The notes: generated from the sequence alone by a model not told the origin. A stretch of DNA of 64,000 nt from Candidatus Thiocaldithrix dubininis (GCA_029972135.1 CP124755.1:248001-312000); one strand, 5' to 3'; shown: positions 18,158 through 28,070, counted from the first letter of the stretch. A program made the numbers and translations.

Positions 18158-18832
18158 ATGAAAGCTAATCGGCTATTGCTGTTATTATTGAGCTTTACTT
18201 CTTTATTTCCGCTCTGTCTCAAACCCCTCATGGCGGGTGAATTTGATCCGCTGAATACCACTGAATTCAATCGTGCTTTAAATCTTGCCATACCGACCAC
18301 TGCTGTCATGCGTACTACTAGTCAAAGTGGGCGCAGTGCTGTAGCGGCTGTACCTGCAACCGAAACCTTATTGGTCGAACGGCACATTAATCAAAAGGGG
18401 CAAAACGGACGTTTGGCGGATGTGTATAGCTATGACTACGCTAAGAATGAAACGGTGTTCAGTGTGGTAGATTTAACCACTAATAAAGTGCTATCGACGG
18501 AACGTAAGCAAAAGCTGCAATTGCCATTAACCGCTAATGAATTACAACGTGCAACCGACTTGATCTTTGCTGATGCTGAAGAACGCCGCTTATTAAACAC
18601 AGAATACAAGCGTATTACCGGCAAAGAATTAACATCCGTTAGTCAATTAAATGTTAAAGCGTTTGTGTTTGATGCCGAAAGTTTGCCAGAGCGCTTAAAC
18701 CCTGCTTCTAAACAATGTGGCTTGCACCGTTGCGCCCAAGTTTTGCTGTATACCCATGCGTCTGTGGTGTTTGAAGTCAGCCCTATTGTGAATTTATCCA
18801 AGGGTATTGTTACCCAAAATATTGGTTTCTAA
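18158..18832 (+). CDS. Exported protein resembling copper amine oxidase N-terminal domain
   Basis: 224 residues with a signal peptide (RLLLLLLSFTSLFPLCLKPLMA). The mature part resembles the N2/N3 domains of copper amine oxidases: NETVFSVVDLTTNKVLSTER followed by LPLTANELQRATDLIF and LLNTEYKRITG. It lacks the catalytic domain, but two homologues of that domain are encoded immediately downstream. This suggests a split, multi-polypeptide version. First gene of a five-gene same-strand run with spacings of 3 to 12 bp. The N-domain similarity is judged from motif pattern only and is moderately sure. Confidence 0.55.
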   Translation: MKANRLLLLLLSFTSLFPLCLKPLMAGEFDPLNTTEFNRALNLAIPTTAVMRTTSQSGRSAVAAVPATETLLVERHINQKGQNGRLADVYSYDYAKNETVFSVVDLTTNKVLSTERKQKLQLPLTANELQRATDLIFADAEERRLLNTEYKRITGKELTSVSQLNVKAFVFDAESLPERLNPASKQCGLHRCAQVLLYTHASVVFEVSPIVNLSKGIVTQNIGF

Positions 18833-18844
18833 AGGAAATCCTCT

Positions 18845-20005
18845 ATGCAAAAACCAATGCTGTATTTAACGGCAGGGTTGCTTATGGCTTGGCAACCCCT
18901 CGCCTATGCTGCTGTGGCTACTACCTGTACCGGGCAGCAAATTAATAAAACCTTTGCCTCGGGTGCAAGTTGGAATCTGTGTTGGACAGTGCGTCCCGCT
19001 GAAGGCGTGGTGTTATCACAAGTGAGCTATAAAGCGCCGAATCAAGCGGCGCGGCGCGTCTTGGGTGAAGCCAGCTTATCGCAATTACAAGTCGATGCGG
19101 ATGATGCGGCTACCTCGTCCGCGTTCATTAATACGGATACTGGCTTAGGCAATACCTTATTAACGTTGACCAGTGCCGATTGCACAGGTGGCACGTTATA
19201 CGCCAGCAACGGACGCAATGTGTTATGCGGAGTAGTGCGTAGCCACGGTTATTTATACAAATACACCACACAGCGCCAAGGGCAATTCTGGGATTTAGCC
19301 AGCCAGTCACAAGTCGGCTCACGCAACTACTCGGTACGTTGGCGCTTATATGAAAATGGCACAATTGAACCCAGTTTAGGCATTAGTGGGCAATTGCCAG
19401 TCGTGAATGCCACGGCTGCGCAATACGGCTGGCCGGCGATGGCAACGGGTAAAGTTGCAACCGGTTTTACCACACATGCGCTATGGCGTTTGGATTTTGA
19501 TTTAGATACGACCAATGGCAATGATGTCATTGAAGAATTCAATAGTACGCCGAGTGTTGATCGCCTAACCAAAGTGAAAAGCATGACGGTATTAGGCACA
19601 GAAACCTCGCGCCTACAAAATCCAGAAACCAAACGTTGGTGGCGGGTGCGCGATAGTACAACCACGAATGGCGGCGTGGGAACAATCTCTTATGAAATTG
19701 TGCCGAATGATTACGATCAAAGTCGGGCAAATAGCAATAATCAAGCGTGGTTAGCTGCTGATATTTTCTTTACCCGTTATAAAGATTGTGAAAAACAAGC
19801 CGCGCGTAATGCGCCAGCGAATGGCTGCGCCAGCGATGTGTCGCAATTCGTTAATAATGAAGCTATCAATTCGCAAGATGTGGTGGTTTGGTATAAACAA
19901 AGTTATCACCATTTACCCCGCAGCGAAGACAGCAACCGTATTGCCACGCAATGGAGCAGTTTCCAATTACTGCCACGCGATTGGCATGCTCGCAATCCAT
20001 TTTAA
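18845..20005 (+). CDS. Copper amine oxidase catalytic-domain homologue lacking key residues
   Basis: 386 residues, signal peptide (LYLTAGLLMAWQPLAYA), AGGAA eight bases before the ATG. It aligns along its length with the C-terminal catalytic domain of copper amine oxidases: WNLCWTVRPAEGVVLSQVSY, RNYSVRWRLYENGTIEPSLG, LWRLDFDLD, and DVVVWYKQSYHHLPRSED near the C-terminus. The Asn-Tyr that becomes topaquinone in active enzymes is present (RNYS) but without the usual D/E after Tyr. The first copper-ligand pair HxH reads TTH, and the catalytic-base Asp position reads Asn (FINTDTGLG). Probably a non-catalytic partner of the next protein. Confidence 0.65.
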   Translation: MQKPMLYLTAGLLMAWQPLAYAAVATTCTGQQINKTFASGASWNLCWTVRPAEGVVLSQVSYKAPNQAARRVLGEASLSQLQVDADDAATSSAFINTDTGLGNTLLTLTSADCTGGTLYASNGRNVLCGVVRSHGYLYKYTTQRQGQFWDLASQSQVGSRNYSVRWRLYENGTIEPSLGISGQLPVVNATAAQYGWPAMATGKVATGFTTHALWRLDFDLDTTNGNDVIEEFNSTPSVDRLTKVKSMTVLGTETSRLQNPETKRWWRVRDSTTTNGGVGTISYEIVPNDYDQSRANSNNQAWLAADIFFTRYKDCEKQAARNAPANGCASDVSQFVNNEAINSQDVVVWYKQSYHHLPRSEDSNRIATQWSSFQLLPRDWHARNPF

Positions 20006-20017
20006 GGCAGGTGAACT

Positions 20018-22348
20018 ATGCAACGCATTCTACGTTTAAGTCTCAGCCTGTTAATGGGCTGGTTACTGTTGGGTTATTTACCCCAAACGCAAGCAGCTGA
20101 ATTTTGTGCGGATAATTACTATATCAATGTAACCTTACCCAACCAAGCGCGTTGGGATATGTGTTGGGAACACCGCGCCCGCGAAGGCATTTTATTGCAC
20201 CATGTATTTTACACGCCGCGTGGGGGTACACGACAAATGGTGTTTTACCAAGCCGCATTAGCGCAAATCCATGTTCCTTATGACGATAACGGCGCGCGTT
20301 ATCACGATGTATCGGATTATGGTTTAGGCAATAGCTATATGATGAATCTCAGCACTCAGGATTGCCCGAACGGCGAGTTACTAACCTACAATGGTAAAAA
20401 CGTACTGTGTAAGCAAGTGGGAACACGCGATGATGCTTATACTGACAATAGCGACCGTCTACAAGGCGATGCTTTAAGTCTGTTTAGTATGTCCTCGATT
20501 GGTGCATATAACTATATTCCACAGTGGCGCTTTTTTGATGATGGCTCGATTGAACCGGGTATTGGCGCTACTGGTGCATTGCAACGCTTTGGTACAGGTG
20601 GTTTAGAACGCCAAGGTTGGTTGATTGAGAATAATAAGGTCGGTATTGCGCACTTACATAACTTCTTTTGGAAGTTGGATTTTGATTTGGGTAATACGGG
20701 CAATGACGATATTGTAGAAGAGTTTAACTATACCCAAGCAGGTGGCAAAACTACGCGAGCTGTGACACGTTTTACCACCGAAACGGCGCGTAATGTTGAA
20801 CCGACTAGCCTACGTACTTGGCGTATTCTGGATGGCAACTTGAAAAATACTAAAGGCTTGCCAATTTCCTATGACATTCGTTTAAATCAAGCCAATCAGA
20901 TGGATACGGGGCCTAGTGCTGAACCGTTTACGCATTTTGATTTCTATGTAACCAAGCAAAAATCCTGTGAATTATTTGCTTCGCATAATCCAACCACCAA
21001 CGGTTGCGCTGATAATCTCAGCACCTTTGCCAATAATGAAAGCATTAGTGGGCAAGATATTGTGGTTTGGCCCTCCGTTACGTTTTATCACATGCCGCGT
21101 GCCGAAGATGCCCCGTATATGGATGCGCATTGGTCAAGTTTCCGGATTACACCGCGTGATTGGCATTCAGTAAATCCATTGAGTAACAGCGCAGAAACGA
21201 CAGGTACAACGAACCCAGAGCCACCCACTCCGCCCAGCACTGATACGTATTCAAACAGTGCGGCAGGTTTGACTGTTAATGGTCTCTTAAATGATTGGGC
21301 AAGTTTAACGCCGTTCCCAGCCGACCCTGATGATATTAGCGGCGCTGCTAATAAATTAGATTGGTTACAGGCGTGGATGGCTAATGACAATAGCAATTTA
21401 TATATCGCTTATAAAACCCAAGACGCAATTCCAGAACATAACTGGGCTTATCAGGCTTATTTGGATGTGGATAATAATACGGCGACAGGTTACCCCAGCA
21501 GTAATGTTATGGGAGCAGATTATTTAATCGAAGGGCGTAGTGTCTGGCGTTATATTGGTACGAATGGTTCATGGAACTGGATTTATCAAGGGGAAGCTAC
21601 TTCTGCGGTGAATGCGAATACCCTAGAAATTCGTATTGCTCGTAGTTTATTAGGTAATCCTAGTCAGTTACGCGTCATTTTCTGGGGAAGTAATGCCGCT
21701 TTCGGTGGTACTGCTACCGATGCGTATCCGGATGGTATTACCAACGCGAATGCGGCGGTGCGTTATTTTAACTATCGCATGTATACTAGTGGTGTTACCC
21801 CACCTCCACCAACTGACCCACGTATTAATAACACGGTCACTAGCATGGCGGTAGACGGTAATCTTGCAGATTGGACGGGTAAAACCTCGTTTGGTATTGA
21901 TCCAAATGAGATGAGTGGTGCAAATCTAATTGATTGGCAAGAAGGCTGGATGGCGAATAGCAGTTCCACCGTCTATCTCGCTTATCGTACCAAAAACACG
22001 GTTAATATTCAGAATGTATGGGGGCATAACATATATTTAGACACAGATGAAAACCCTGCGACAGGTTACCGCCAAGATGGGCTAGGTGCTGAATATTTAA
22101 TTGAAGGCACAACCTTATGGCGTTACACCGGCACTGGTGGCGACAACTGGAATTGGACAGAAGTGGCGTATGGAATTCGCCGCACGGGTGATACCACAGC
22201 GGAATTCAATTTTCCACGTAGTAGTATCGGTAATCCTAGCGCCCTGCGTTTGAGCTTTGTAGGTGTAAACGCAGCTATAGGTGGTAATGCTGTGGATAAT
22301 TATCCTGATACGAATCGTACTCCTAATTACTTTAGCTATCGGTTTTAA
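20018..22348 (+). CDS. Secreted copper amine oxidase-like protein with two CBM9/DOMON-like domains
   Basis: 776 residues with a signal peptide. Residues ~28-388 are an amine oxidase catalytic domain: WDMCWEHRAREGILLHHVFY, the catalytic-base candidate Asp97 in YHDVSDYGLG, the possible topaquinone precursor Tyr166 (AYNYIPQW), copper ligands His212 and His214 (AHLHNFFWKLDFD) and His358 (FYHMPRAED). Tyr166 is followed by Ile-Pro, not the usual acidic residue, so cofactor formation is uncertain. A Pro-rich linker leads to two tandem ~170-residue beta domains, each starting with a DGxxxDW-type motif (NGLLNDW, DGNLADW) and sharing AxYLIEG and WRY; they resemble carbohydrate or haem-binding CBM9/DOMON domains. 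Likely extracellular or periplasmic. Confidence 0.68.
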   Translation: MQRILRLSLSLLMGWLLLGYLPQTQAAEFCADNYYINVTLPNQARWDMCWEHRAREGILLHHVFYTPRGGTRQMVFYQAALAQIHVPYDDNGARYHDVSDYGLGNSYMMNLSTQDCPNGELLTYNGKNVLCKQVGTRDDAYTDNSDRLQGDALSLFSMSSIGAYNYIPQWRFFDDGSIEPGIGATGALQRFGTGGLERQGWLIENNKVGIAHLHNFFWKLDFDLGNTGNDDIVEEFNYTQAGGKTTRAVTRFTTETARNVEPTSLRTWRILDGNLKNTKGLPISYDIRLNQANQMDTGPSAEPFTHFDFYVTKQKSCELFASHNPTTNGCADNLSTFANNESISGQDIVVWPSVTFYHMPRAEDAPYMDAHWSSFRITPRDWHSVNPLSNSAETTGTTNPEPPTPPSTDTYSNSAAGLTVNGLLNDWASLTPFPADPDDISGAANKLDWLQAWMANDNSNLYIAYKTQDAIPEHNWAYQAYLDVDNNTATGYPSSNVMGADYLIEGRSVWRYIGTNGSWNWIYQGEATSAVNANTLEIRIARSLLGNPSQLRVIFWGSNAAFGGTATDAYPDGITNANAAVRYFNYRMYTSGVTPPPPTDPRINNTVTSMAVDGNLADWTGKTSFGIDPNEMSGANLIDWQEGWMANSSSTVYLAYRTKNTVNIQNVWGHNIYLDTDENPATGYRQDGLGAEYLIEGTTLWRYTGTGGDNWNWTEVAYGIRRTGDTTAEFNFPRSSIGNPSALRLSFVGVNAAIGGNAVDNYPDTNRTPNYFSYRF

Positions 22349-22351
22349 GTC

Positions 22352-22756
22352 ATGTCAGTGTCTATACCTTATGTATTGTTAAGTGCGGTTTTAGGACTAA
22401 GTACTTCAGTAAGTTATGCCAGTACACCTTGGCAATTAAGTCAAACAAGTGTGAAAGGGCAGTTACAAAGCGAACTTCAGTGTGTAACTGCGCCTGCGGT
22501 AGGTGACTTTCAGAACTGCACCTTAAAACTAAACAGTACACAAACGTTACCGAGCGATTTAACGATTGCAATGGATGGCGGTATGCCTGCGCATGGACAC
22601 GGCTTACCCACTGCACCCAAAGTAGTCGCAACCGATAAAGTCGGTGAATATCGTATCGAAGGTTTGAAATACAGTATGACCGGCGAGTGGCTATTAGGCT
22701 TTATGCTGCAATCTAAATCAATGAATGACAAAATTGTTTATAAATTTAGTTTTTAA
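22352..22756 (+). CDS. YtkA/FixH-like periplasmic protein
   Basis: 134 residues with a signal peptide (PYVLLSAVLGLSTSVSYA) and a YtkA-like immunoglobulin-type fold: LTIAMDGGMPAHGHGLPTAPKV, YRIEGLKYSMTGEWLLGF and VYKFSF. YtkA-like proteins often carry Met/His residues for copper handling, and the GGMPAHGHG loop would suit this. Starts 3 bp after the upstream stop and ends 8 bp before the di-haem gene, so it is firmly within the operon. A copper-delivery role to the amine-oxidase-like protein is inference. Confidence 0.68.
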   Translation: MSVSIPYVLLSAVLGLSTSVSYASTPWQLSQTSVKGQLQSELQCVTAPAVGDFQNCTLKLNSTQTLPSDLTIAMDGGMPAHGHGLPTAPKVVATDKVGEYRIEGLKYSMTGEWLLGFMLQSKSMNDKIVYKFSF

Positions 22757-22764
22757 GTAAGCTT

Positions 22765-23979
22765 ATGCGCCATTTATTGCTAGGGGCGCTAAGTTTGCTA
22801 GTTATTGGGGCGGGGGTTTATAGCTATGGACAGTTATCTACCTCTGCACCCAACTTTCAATGGACTGCGCAAGAATTAGCTACCCTCAACAGCCTCAAGT
22901 CTAACCCTAATCCCGCCACGGATGCATCCAACCGCTATTTACATAATGCAGCCGCCGCTGATTTAGGTCAGCATTTATTCTTTGATAAACGTTTTAGCCG
23001 TAATGCACAAATTGCCTGCGCAAGCTGTCATCAACCGGATAAGCAATTTGCAGACGGTTTAGCAGTTGCCAGCGCATTGGCAACCGGCACACGCAATACA
23101 CCTTCCTTATTGGGAGTCGCAAAGCAGCATTGGTTTTTTTGGGACGGGCGTAAAGATAGCTTATGGTCGCAAGCGCTTGCCCCTTGGGAAAATCCATTGG
23201 AACACGGTTTTACCCGCACGGAAGCGGTTAAGCTACTACTGAGCGATGCGCAATATGCAAGCCAATATCAAACAGTCTTTAAGAGCGCTTTACCGTCTGA
23301 GTTGCCTCAGCGTTTAACTCAGGCTGCCACGCCTCTAGGCGATTTAGCGCAATTACAGGCATGGAAACAGTTGCCGGATACTACCCGACAACAAGTTGAT
23401 CAAGTTTATGCCAATATGGGCAAAGCGTTAGCGGCTTACATGGCGACTTTGCAAACACCGCCCAGTCGATTTGAGCATTATTTGCAACAGCTTAATCAAG
23501 CCGAAACCCACGTTTCTACCTTAAATACGCAGGAATTAGCCGGAGCGCGTTTATTTGTGGGTAAAGCTCAATGTATTTTGTGTCATTCGGGGGCGCAATT
23601 AAGCAATTTGGGTTTTCAAAATATTGGTTCGGGGGTCATAGGTAAAGATAGCGGGCGGGCAGCCGTATTAGATGAACTACGAGTAGATCGTTTTAATTGT
23701 TTAGGCGGGTTTAGTGACGCTAAGGCTGAACAATGCGCAGAATTAAATTATATGACACGGGATCGGCATTCAGTCTTAGGTGCGTTTAAAGTGCCGAGTT
23801 TGCGAAATGTGGCGCACACTGCCCCCTATTTTCATGATGGGCGCTTTGCATCGCTGGAAAAAGTGCTGGCGTATTATGTGAGCGTTTCACACGACGCTAC
23901 GCTTGAAAAAGATTTGCCGCCGATTAACTTATCGGCAGACGAACAGCGTCAACTAGTAGCCTTTTTGAAAACACTGTAA
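22765..23979 (+). CDS. MauG/cytochrome c peroxidase-like di-haem protein
   Basis: 404 residues with an N-terminal membrane anchor or signal (LLLGALSLLVIGAGVYS). Two c-type haem motifs are visible: C85-A-S-C-H89 and C270-I-L-C-H274. Family landmarks are LGQHLFFDKRFSRN, TRNTPSLLGVA, FFWDGRKDSLW, KVPSLRNVAHTAPYFHDGRF. The family includes peroxidases and MauG, which oxidises residues in a partner protein to build a quinone cofactor. Position at the end of the amine-oxidase-like operon makes a MauG-type maturation role tempting but unproven. Followed by a strong bidirectional terminator. Confidence 0.85.
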   Translation: MRHLLLGALSLLVIGAGVYSYGQLSTSAPNFQWTAQELATLNSLKSNPNPATDASNRYLHNAAAADLGQHLFFDKRFSRNAQIACASCHQPDKQFADGLAVASALATGTRNTPSLLGVAKQHWFFWDGRKDSLWSQALAPWENPLEHGFTRTEAVKLLLSDAQYASQYQTVFKSALPSELPQRLTQAATPLGDLAQLQAWKQLPDTTRQQVDQVYANMGKALAAYMATLQTPPSRFEHYLQQLNQAETHVSTLNTQELAGARLFVGKAQCILCHSGAQLSNLGFQNIGSGVIGKDSGRAAVLDELRVDRFNCLGGFSDAKAEQCAELNYMTRDRHSVLGAFKVPSLRNVAHTAPYFHDGRFASLEKVLAYYVSVSHDATLEKDLPPINLSADEQRQLVAFLKTL

Positions 23980-23983
23980 ACGA

Positions 23984-24008
23984 AAACGCCCAAATTGCTT
24001 GGGCGTTT
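23984..24008. terminator. Bidirectional rho-independent terminator
   Basis: AAACGCCCAA, loop ATTGC, TTGGGCGTTT: a perfect 10-bp stem with A/T ends between the convergent di-haem and ferredoxin genes, so it can serve both strands. Confidence 0.85.
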
Positions 24009-24032
24009 ATAAGCATTTGCAAAATTGAAAAA

Positions 24033-24314
<282 letters not shown>

Positions 24315-24376
24315 TCAATTTTAACAGGCGCGTTGTACGCGAGACATTAACCAGAATCAATGTCGTAATAAGCCTA

Positions 24377-24910
<534 letters not shown>

Positions 24911-24975
24911 TTAAGGTGGCGTAGTTTTAGCATTTAATGCTGCATTGCACAATAAAATTTTATCAAACTGTCATA

Positions 24976-25767
24976 TTAGGCAGTTGTACGGCTGGGCACG
25001 AATTGCGCTACTAAAAATAGGAGACTCGCCAACATAACAATACTAGGCCCCGTGGGTGTATCAAATTGCAAAGATAAGAACATGCCACCCGCTAAGGCAA
25101 TTAAGCCGCAAATCATAGCTAGGCCAACCATACCTTCAGGTGTACGTGCAAAACGCCGAGCAGTAGCGGCGGGAATAATCAGTAAGGCAGTCAGTAATAA
25201 AACGCCAACAACTTTCATAGCAATTGCCACAGTAAACGCCACTAATAGCATATAAGCCGCACTTACTACTTTCACATTGATGCCTTCAACCTGTGCTAAC
25301 GGTTCATGTACTGCCAGTGCAATCAGGGGACGCCATAATTTATACATTAAAGCAAAGATAGCGAAAGTTAAGCCCCAAGCGGTGAGTACATCGCTGTGAC
25401 TGACGGCTAAAATGTCACCGAATAAATAGGCCATTAAATCGACACGTACCCCGGGTAAAAAGGTGAGGGCAACCGTGCCAATCGCTAGGGCGCTTTGCCC
25501 AATAATGGTCAATAAGGTATCGGAGCTAAGACGGGGATTGTATTGCACATATAACAATAGCAACGCAACGATAGCGCAAACCACCATCATCCACACATTA
25601 ATCGGTAAGCCCGTCAGTAAACCTAATGCTACGCCTAATAAGGAAGAATGCGACAAGGTATCGCCCAAATAAGCTAAGCGTCGCCATAATAAAATGCTGC
25701 CTAATAACCCCGCTAATAGCACAACTGCGCTGCCTGCCAATAAGGCTCGTACAATAAAATCATCCAT
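24976..25767 (-). CDS. znuB: Zinc ABC transporter permease
   Basis: 263 residues from ATG 25767 (MDDFIVRALLAGSAV), which overlaps the znuC stop by 8 bp; the frame extends to 25818 but only inside znuC. It has seven to eight hydrophobic segments typical of ABC-3 metal permeases, with LGDTLSHSSLLGVALG and VKVVSAAYMLLVAFTVAIAMKVVG. Forms the inner-membrane channel for Zn2+ with ZnuC and ZnuA. Confidence 0.9.
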   Translation of the reverse strand: MDDFIVRALLAGSAVVLLAGLLGSILLWRRLAYLGDTLSHSSLLGVALGLLTGLPINVWMMVVCAIVALLLLYVQYNPRLSSDTLLTIIGQSALAIGTVALTFLPGVRVDLMAYLFGDILAVSHSDVLTAWGLTFAIFALMYKLWRPLIALAVHEPLAQVEGINVKVVSAAYMLLVAFTVAIAMKVVGVLLLTALLIIPAATARRFARTPEGMVGLAMICGLIALAGGMFLSLQFDTPTGPSIVMLASLLFLVAQFVPSRTTA

Positions 25768-26521
25768 GCTTATGCTCTGGGCTAATGACACAGCCGTGTA
25801 TATTGTGTTGATGATCATGGTGATGGGTATAAATGGCTAAACTATCTAGGTTAATATTGCCAAATAACCGCTTGTATTCGGAATGTTGTGAAACGGCTTC
25901 GGGTTGCCCTGAGCAACATAAATGCCGATTCAAGCATAACACTTGGTCAGTGGCTGCCATCACTAGATGCAAGTCATGTGACACCAATAAAATACCGTAA
26001 CCATTGGCTTGTTTAAGTTGGGTTAGCAACTGATACAGTTCAGTTAAGCCCGCCACATCTACGCCTTGCCCCGGCTCATCTAAGACTAATAATTGTGGAT
26101 TACGCAATAACGCACGGGCTAATAACGCACGTTGTAATTCGCCACCTGATAAGCTGTGAACAGATTGGCTTAATAAATAACTAATGCCAATTTGTGCGGC
26201 AATGGCTTGCACGCGTTTGGCATGATGACGTGGAAGTGATAAACCAATAAATCGCTCAACGGTTAAAGGTAATAAGGTATTGAGCTGAAACTTTTGTGGA
26301 ACATAGCCTATGCTTAAATCCGGTTGTCGCCAGATTTTGCCTTTGTCTGGTTGTTCTAAACCTAACAACACTTTTAATAAAGTCGACTTGCCCCCACCAT
26401 TTGGGCCAATGATGGTTAAAATAGAGTGCGAATGTATTTCTACACTCACATCGTGCAAAATCACCCGTTGTCCACGTTGTAGACTAATGGGTTCTAGCGT
26501 ACGCAATAAGGGTTTGGACAT
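25760..26521 (-). CDS. znuC: Zinc ABC transporter ATP-binding protein
   Basis: 253 residues from ATG 26521 (MSKPLLRTLEP); a GTG at 26527 would add two. Walker A is GPNGGGKSTLL, the ABC signature LSGGELQRALLARALL, Walker B LLVLDEPGQGVDV and the switch His LVSHDLHLVM. The C-terminus is His-rich (YTHHHDHQHNIHG, PEHKHG), as common in ZnuC. Divergent from znuA with only 27 bp between start codons, so one compact control region serves both; I see no clear Zur box in it. Confidence 0.92.
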   Translation of the reverse strand: MSKPLLRTLEPISLQRGQRVILHDVSVEIHSHSILTIIGPNGGGKSTLLKVLLGLEQPDKGKIWRQPDLSIGYVPQKFQLNTLLPLTVERFIGLSLPRHHAKRVQAIAAQIGISYLLSQSVHSLSGGELQRALLARALLRNPQLLVLDEPGQGVDVAGLTELYQLLTQLKQANGYGILLVSHDLHLVMAATDQVLCLNRHLCCSGQPEAVSQHSEYKRLFGNINLDSLAIYTHHHDHQHNIHGCVISPEHKHG

Positions 26522-26548
26522 AGCCACCGAAATTTAAAGAGTATATTC

Positions 26549-27460
26549 ATGCAGCGTATTTTAGCGATTTTATTGGGAGTCTGCCTTGTTGTCTGCCAAG
26601 CTTGTAATAGTACGGAACAGGCAACCGCAGAAAAGCCGGTGATTATTAGTACGATTAAACCGATACAAGCTTTGGTATATGCCGTCGCAGGAGGCGAATA
26701 TTCTGCCTTTAACCTAAAGCAGCTTTTACCTGATGGCGCATCGCCACATCATTACGCGTTAAAACCTTCGGATCGACAAGCCTTAGATTCCGCTAAGGTT
26801 ATCTTTCAAATTGATTCGGGCTTTGAAACCTTTCTGGTACAACCCTTGCAAAACCTAGGCAAAGGCACAACGCTGATTAGCCTAAGTCAAGCCGCAGGCA
26901 TTCAACATTTAAAATTACGCGCTGGGCATGCGCATGAAGGTCATGTAGATGAAGATTTGCACCTGTGGTTGAATCCGCAGAATGCCATTGCCATGACTAG
27001 GCAAATTGCCCAGCAATTAAGCAGTGTTGACCCTGCCCATAAAGCGCAGTATCAAGCTAATGCCGCGCAATTGATTCAACGCATACACGCTAGCGATCAA
27101 GCAATTGCACAGCAATTAGCTCCATTGAAGCAACGTCCTTATTTAAGCTTTCACGATGCATGGCAACACTTTGATACGCACTATCAATTAAGTTATGCGG
27201 GGTCAGTAAGCTTAGATGTCTCGCGTTTACCGGGTGCTAAACATGTACAGGATGTACGCCATATCATTGAAAGCCAGCAAGCGGTTTGTTTATTTCAAGA
27301 GCCGCAATTTTCTCCTGCTTTGGTTAAAACCTTAGCAGATGGTACTGGTATTAAGATTGGTCAATTAGATCCTTTAGGTGTCAATTTAGCCCTGACCCCT
27401 ACCACTTATGTGGATTTGTTACAAAATGCTGCTACACAATTTGTAGAATGCTTAAAATAA
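26549..27460 (+). CDS. znuA: Zinc ABC transporter substrate-binding protein
   Basis: 303 residues. The N-terminal signal may be lipoprotein-type (LGVCLVVCQAC) and is followed by the periplasmic cluster-A1 fold: IKPIQALVYAV, ASPHHYALKPSDRQAL with metal-ligand His, a short His/acid loop (HAHEGHVDEDLHLWLNP), LSFHDAWQHFDTHY and the late Asp in IGQLDPLGV. The His-rich loop is much shorter than in E. coli ZnuA. Captures Zn2+ for ZnuBC encoded divergently. Confidence 0.92.
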   Translation: MQRILAILLGVCLVVCQACNSTEQATAEKPVIISTIKPIQALVYAVAGGEYSAFNLKQLLPDGASPHHYALKPSDRQALDSAKVIFQIDSGFETFLVQPLQNLGKGTTLISLSQAAGIQHLKLRAGHAHEGHVDEDLHLWLNPQNAIAMTRQIAQQLSSVDPAHKAQYQANAAQLIQRIHASDQAIAQQLAPLKQRPYLSFHDAWQHFDTHYQLSYAGSVSLDVSRLPGAKHVQDVRHIIESQQAVCLFQEPQFSPALVKTLADGTGIKIGQLDPLGVNLALTPTTYVDLLQNAATQFVECLK

Positions 27461-27461
27461 G

Positions 27462-27803
27462 TTAGACATATAGCCCATAGTTTGCCAAGGCAGGTTGGGG
27501 TTCACGCCGACTTTCGCGTAATGCGCCGCCAATGTACTCAAAGCGCTGTACGCCTGCATTGCTATAACTTGGGCGATATAAATTGACTCGAAAAATACAG
27601 CCACCCCTTAGCATAATAATATTTTGATCTGACATTTTTAGCTGAATATTCGCCCCACGCACGGTATGAATCGCATCATCTGCGTAAATAGGGTCGCCCC
27701 GTTTTAAAATTCGGGCTTCGGTCTGCCCTGCTTGGCGGGCGGTTACTTTACCGCGTTTAGAAAGTACCGTGCCTACCTGCTCACGTCCTGTTGCTGCTGG
27801 CAT
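27462..27803 (-). CDS. Small FecR-domain-like protein
   Basis: 113 residues from ATG 27803, preferred because GGAG lies six bases upstream; an ATG at 27815 is also in frame. Pattern GTVLSKRGKVTARQAG, LKRGDPIYADDAIHTVRGANIQLKMSDQNIIMLRGG matches the FecR domain (two GD-x-I type turns and a final D/N-x-I-x-L strand). No signal peptide or membrane segment, unlike true FecR anti-sigma factors. Convergent with znuA, 1 bp apart. Function unknown. Confidence 0.6.
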   Translation of the reverse strand: MPAATGREQVGTVLSKRGKVTARQAGQTEARILKRGDPIYADDAIHTVRGANIQLKMSDQNIIMLRGGCIFRVNLYRPSYSNAGVQRFEYIGGALRESRREPQPALANYGLYV

Positions 27804-28070
27804 ATCGAACTCCATTTAGATTTAAAATTTACCCGCAATAGTCCTAACTCAAGTATAGTCAATAAGTTTTAATCTGCACTTTTAGCGTTATTTAAAATTT
27901 TAGGGTGTCACAAAATTCAGCTAAGCGGTAGCAGATGCACCGTTTGCTTAGCTTTAAACCACTTGAATTTGACAAATCTAAAGACATATTCAAGCAGCAG
28001 CTTCATGTTCAAGCAGAATATGACACAATGCAGCCCTTCGTTTCGTCATCAATTATTTGGCTGGAATGGC
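27804..28070. other. Gap upstream of ubiB
   Basis: 267 bp between the FecR-like gene and the chosen ubiB start. A frame extending ubiB upstream to 27963 exists but does not resemble the family. No RNA or repeat seen. Confidence 0.45.

Noticed and set aside
22765..23979. MbnH-type (methanobactin-linked) di-haem enzyme
   Set aside because: No MbnP-like partner or methanobactin precursor nearby; a general MauG/CcpA-like call is safer.
26522..26548. Zur box between znuC and znuA
   Set aside because: The gap is only 27 bp and no good palindrome was found.
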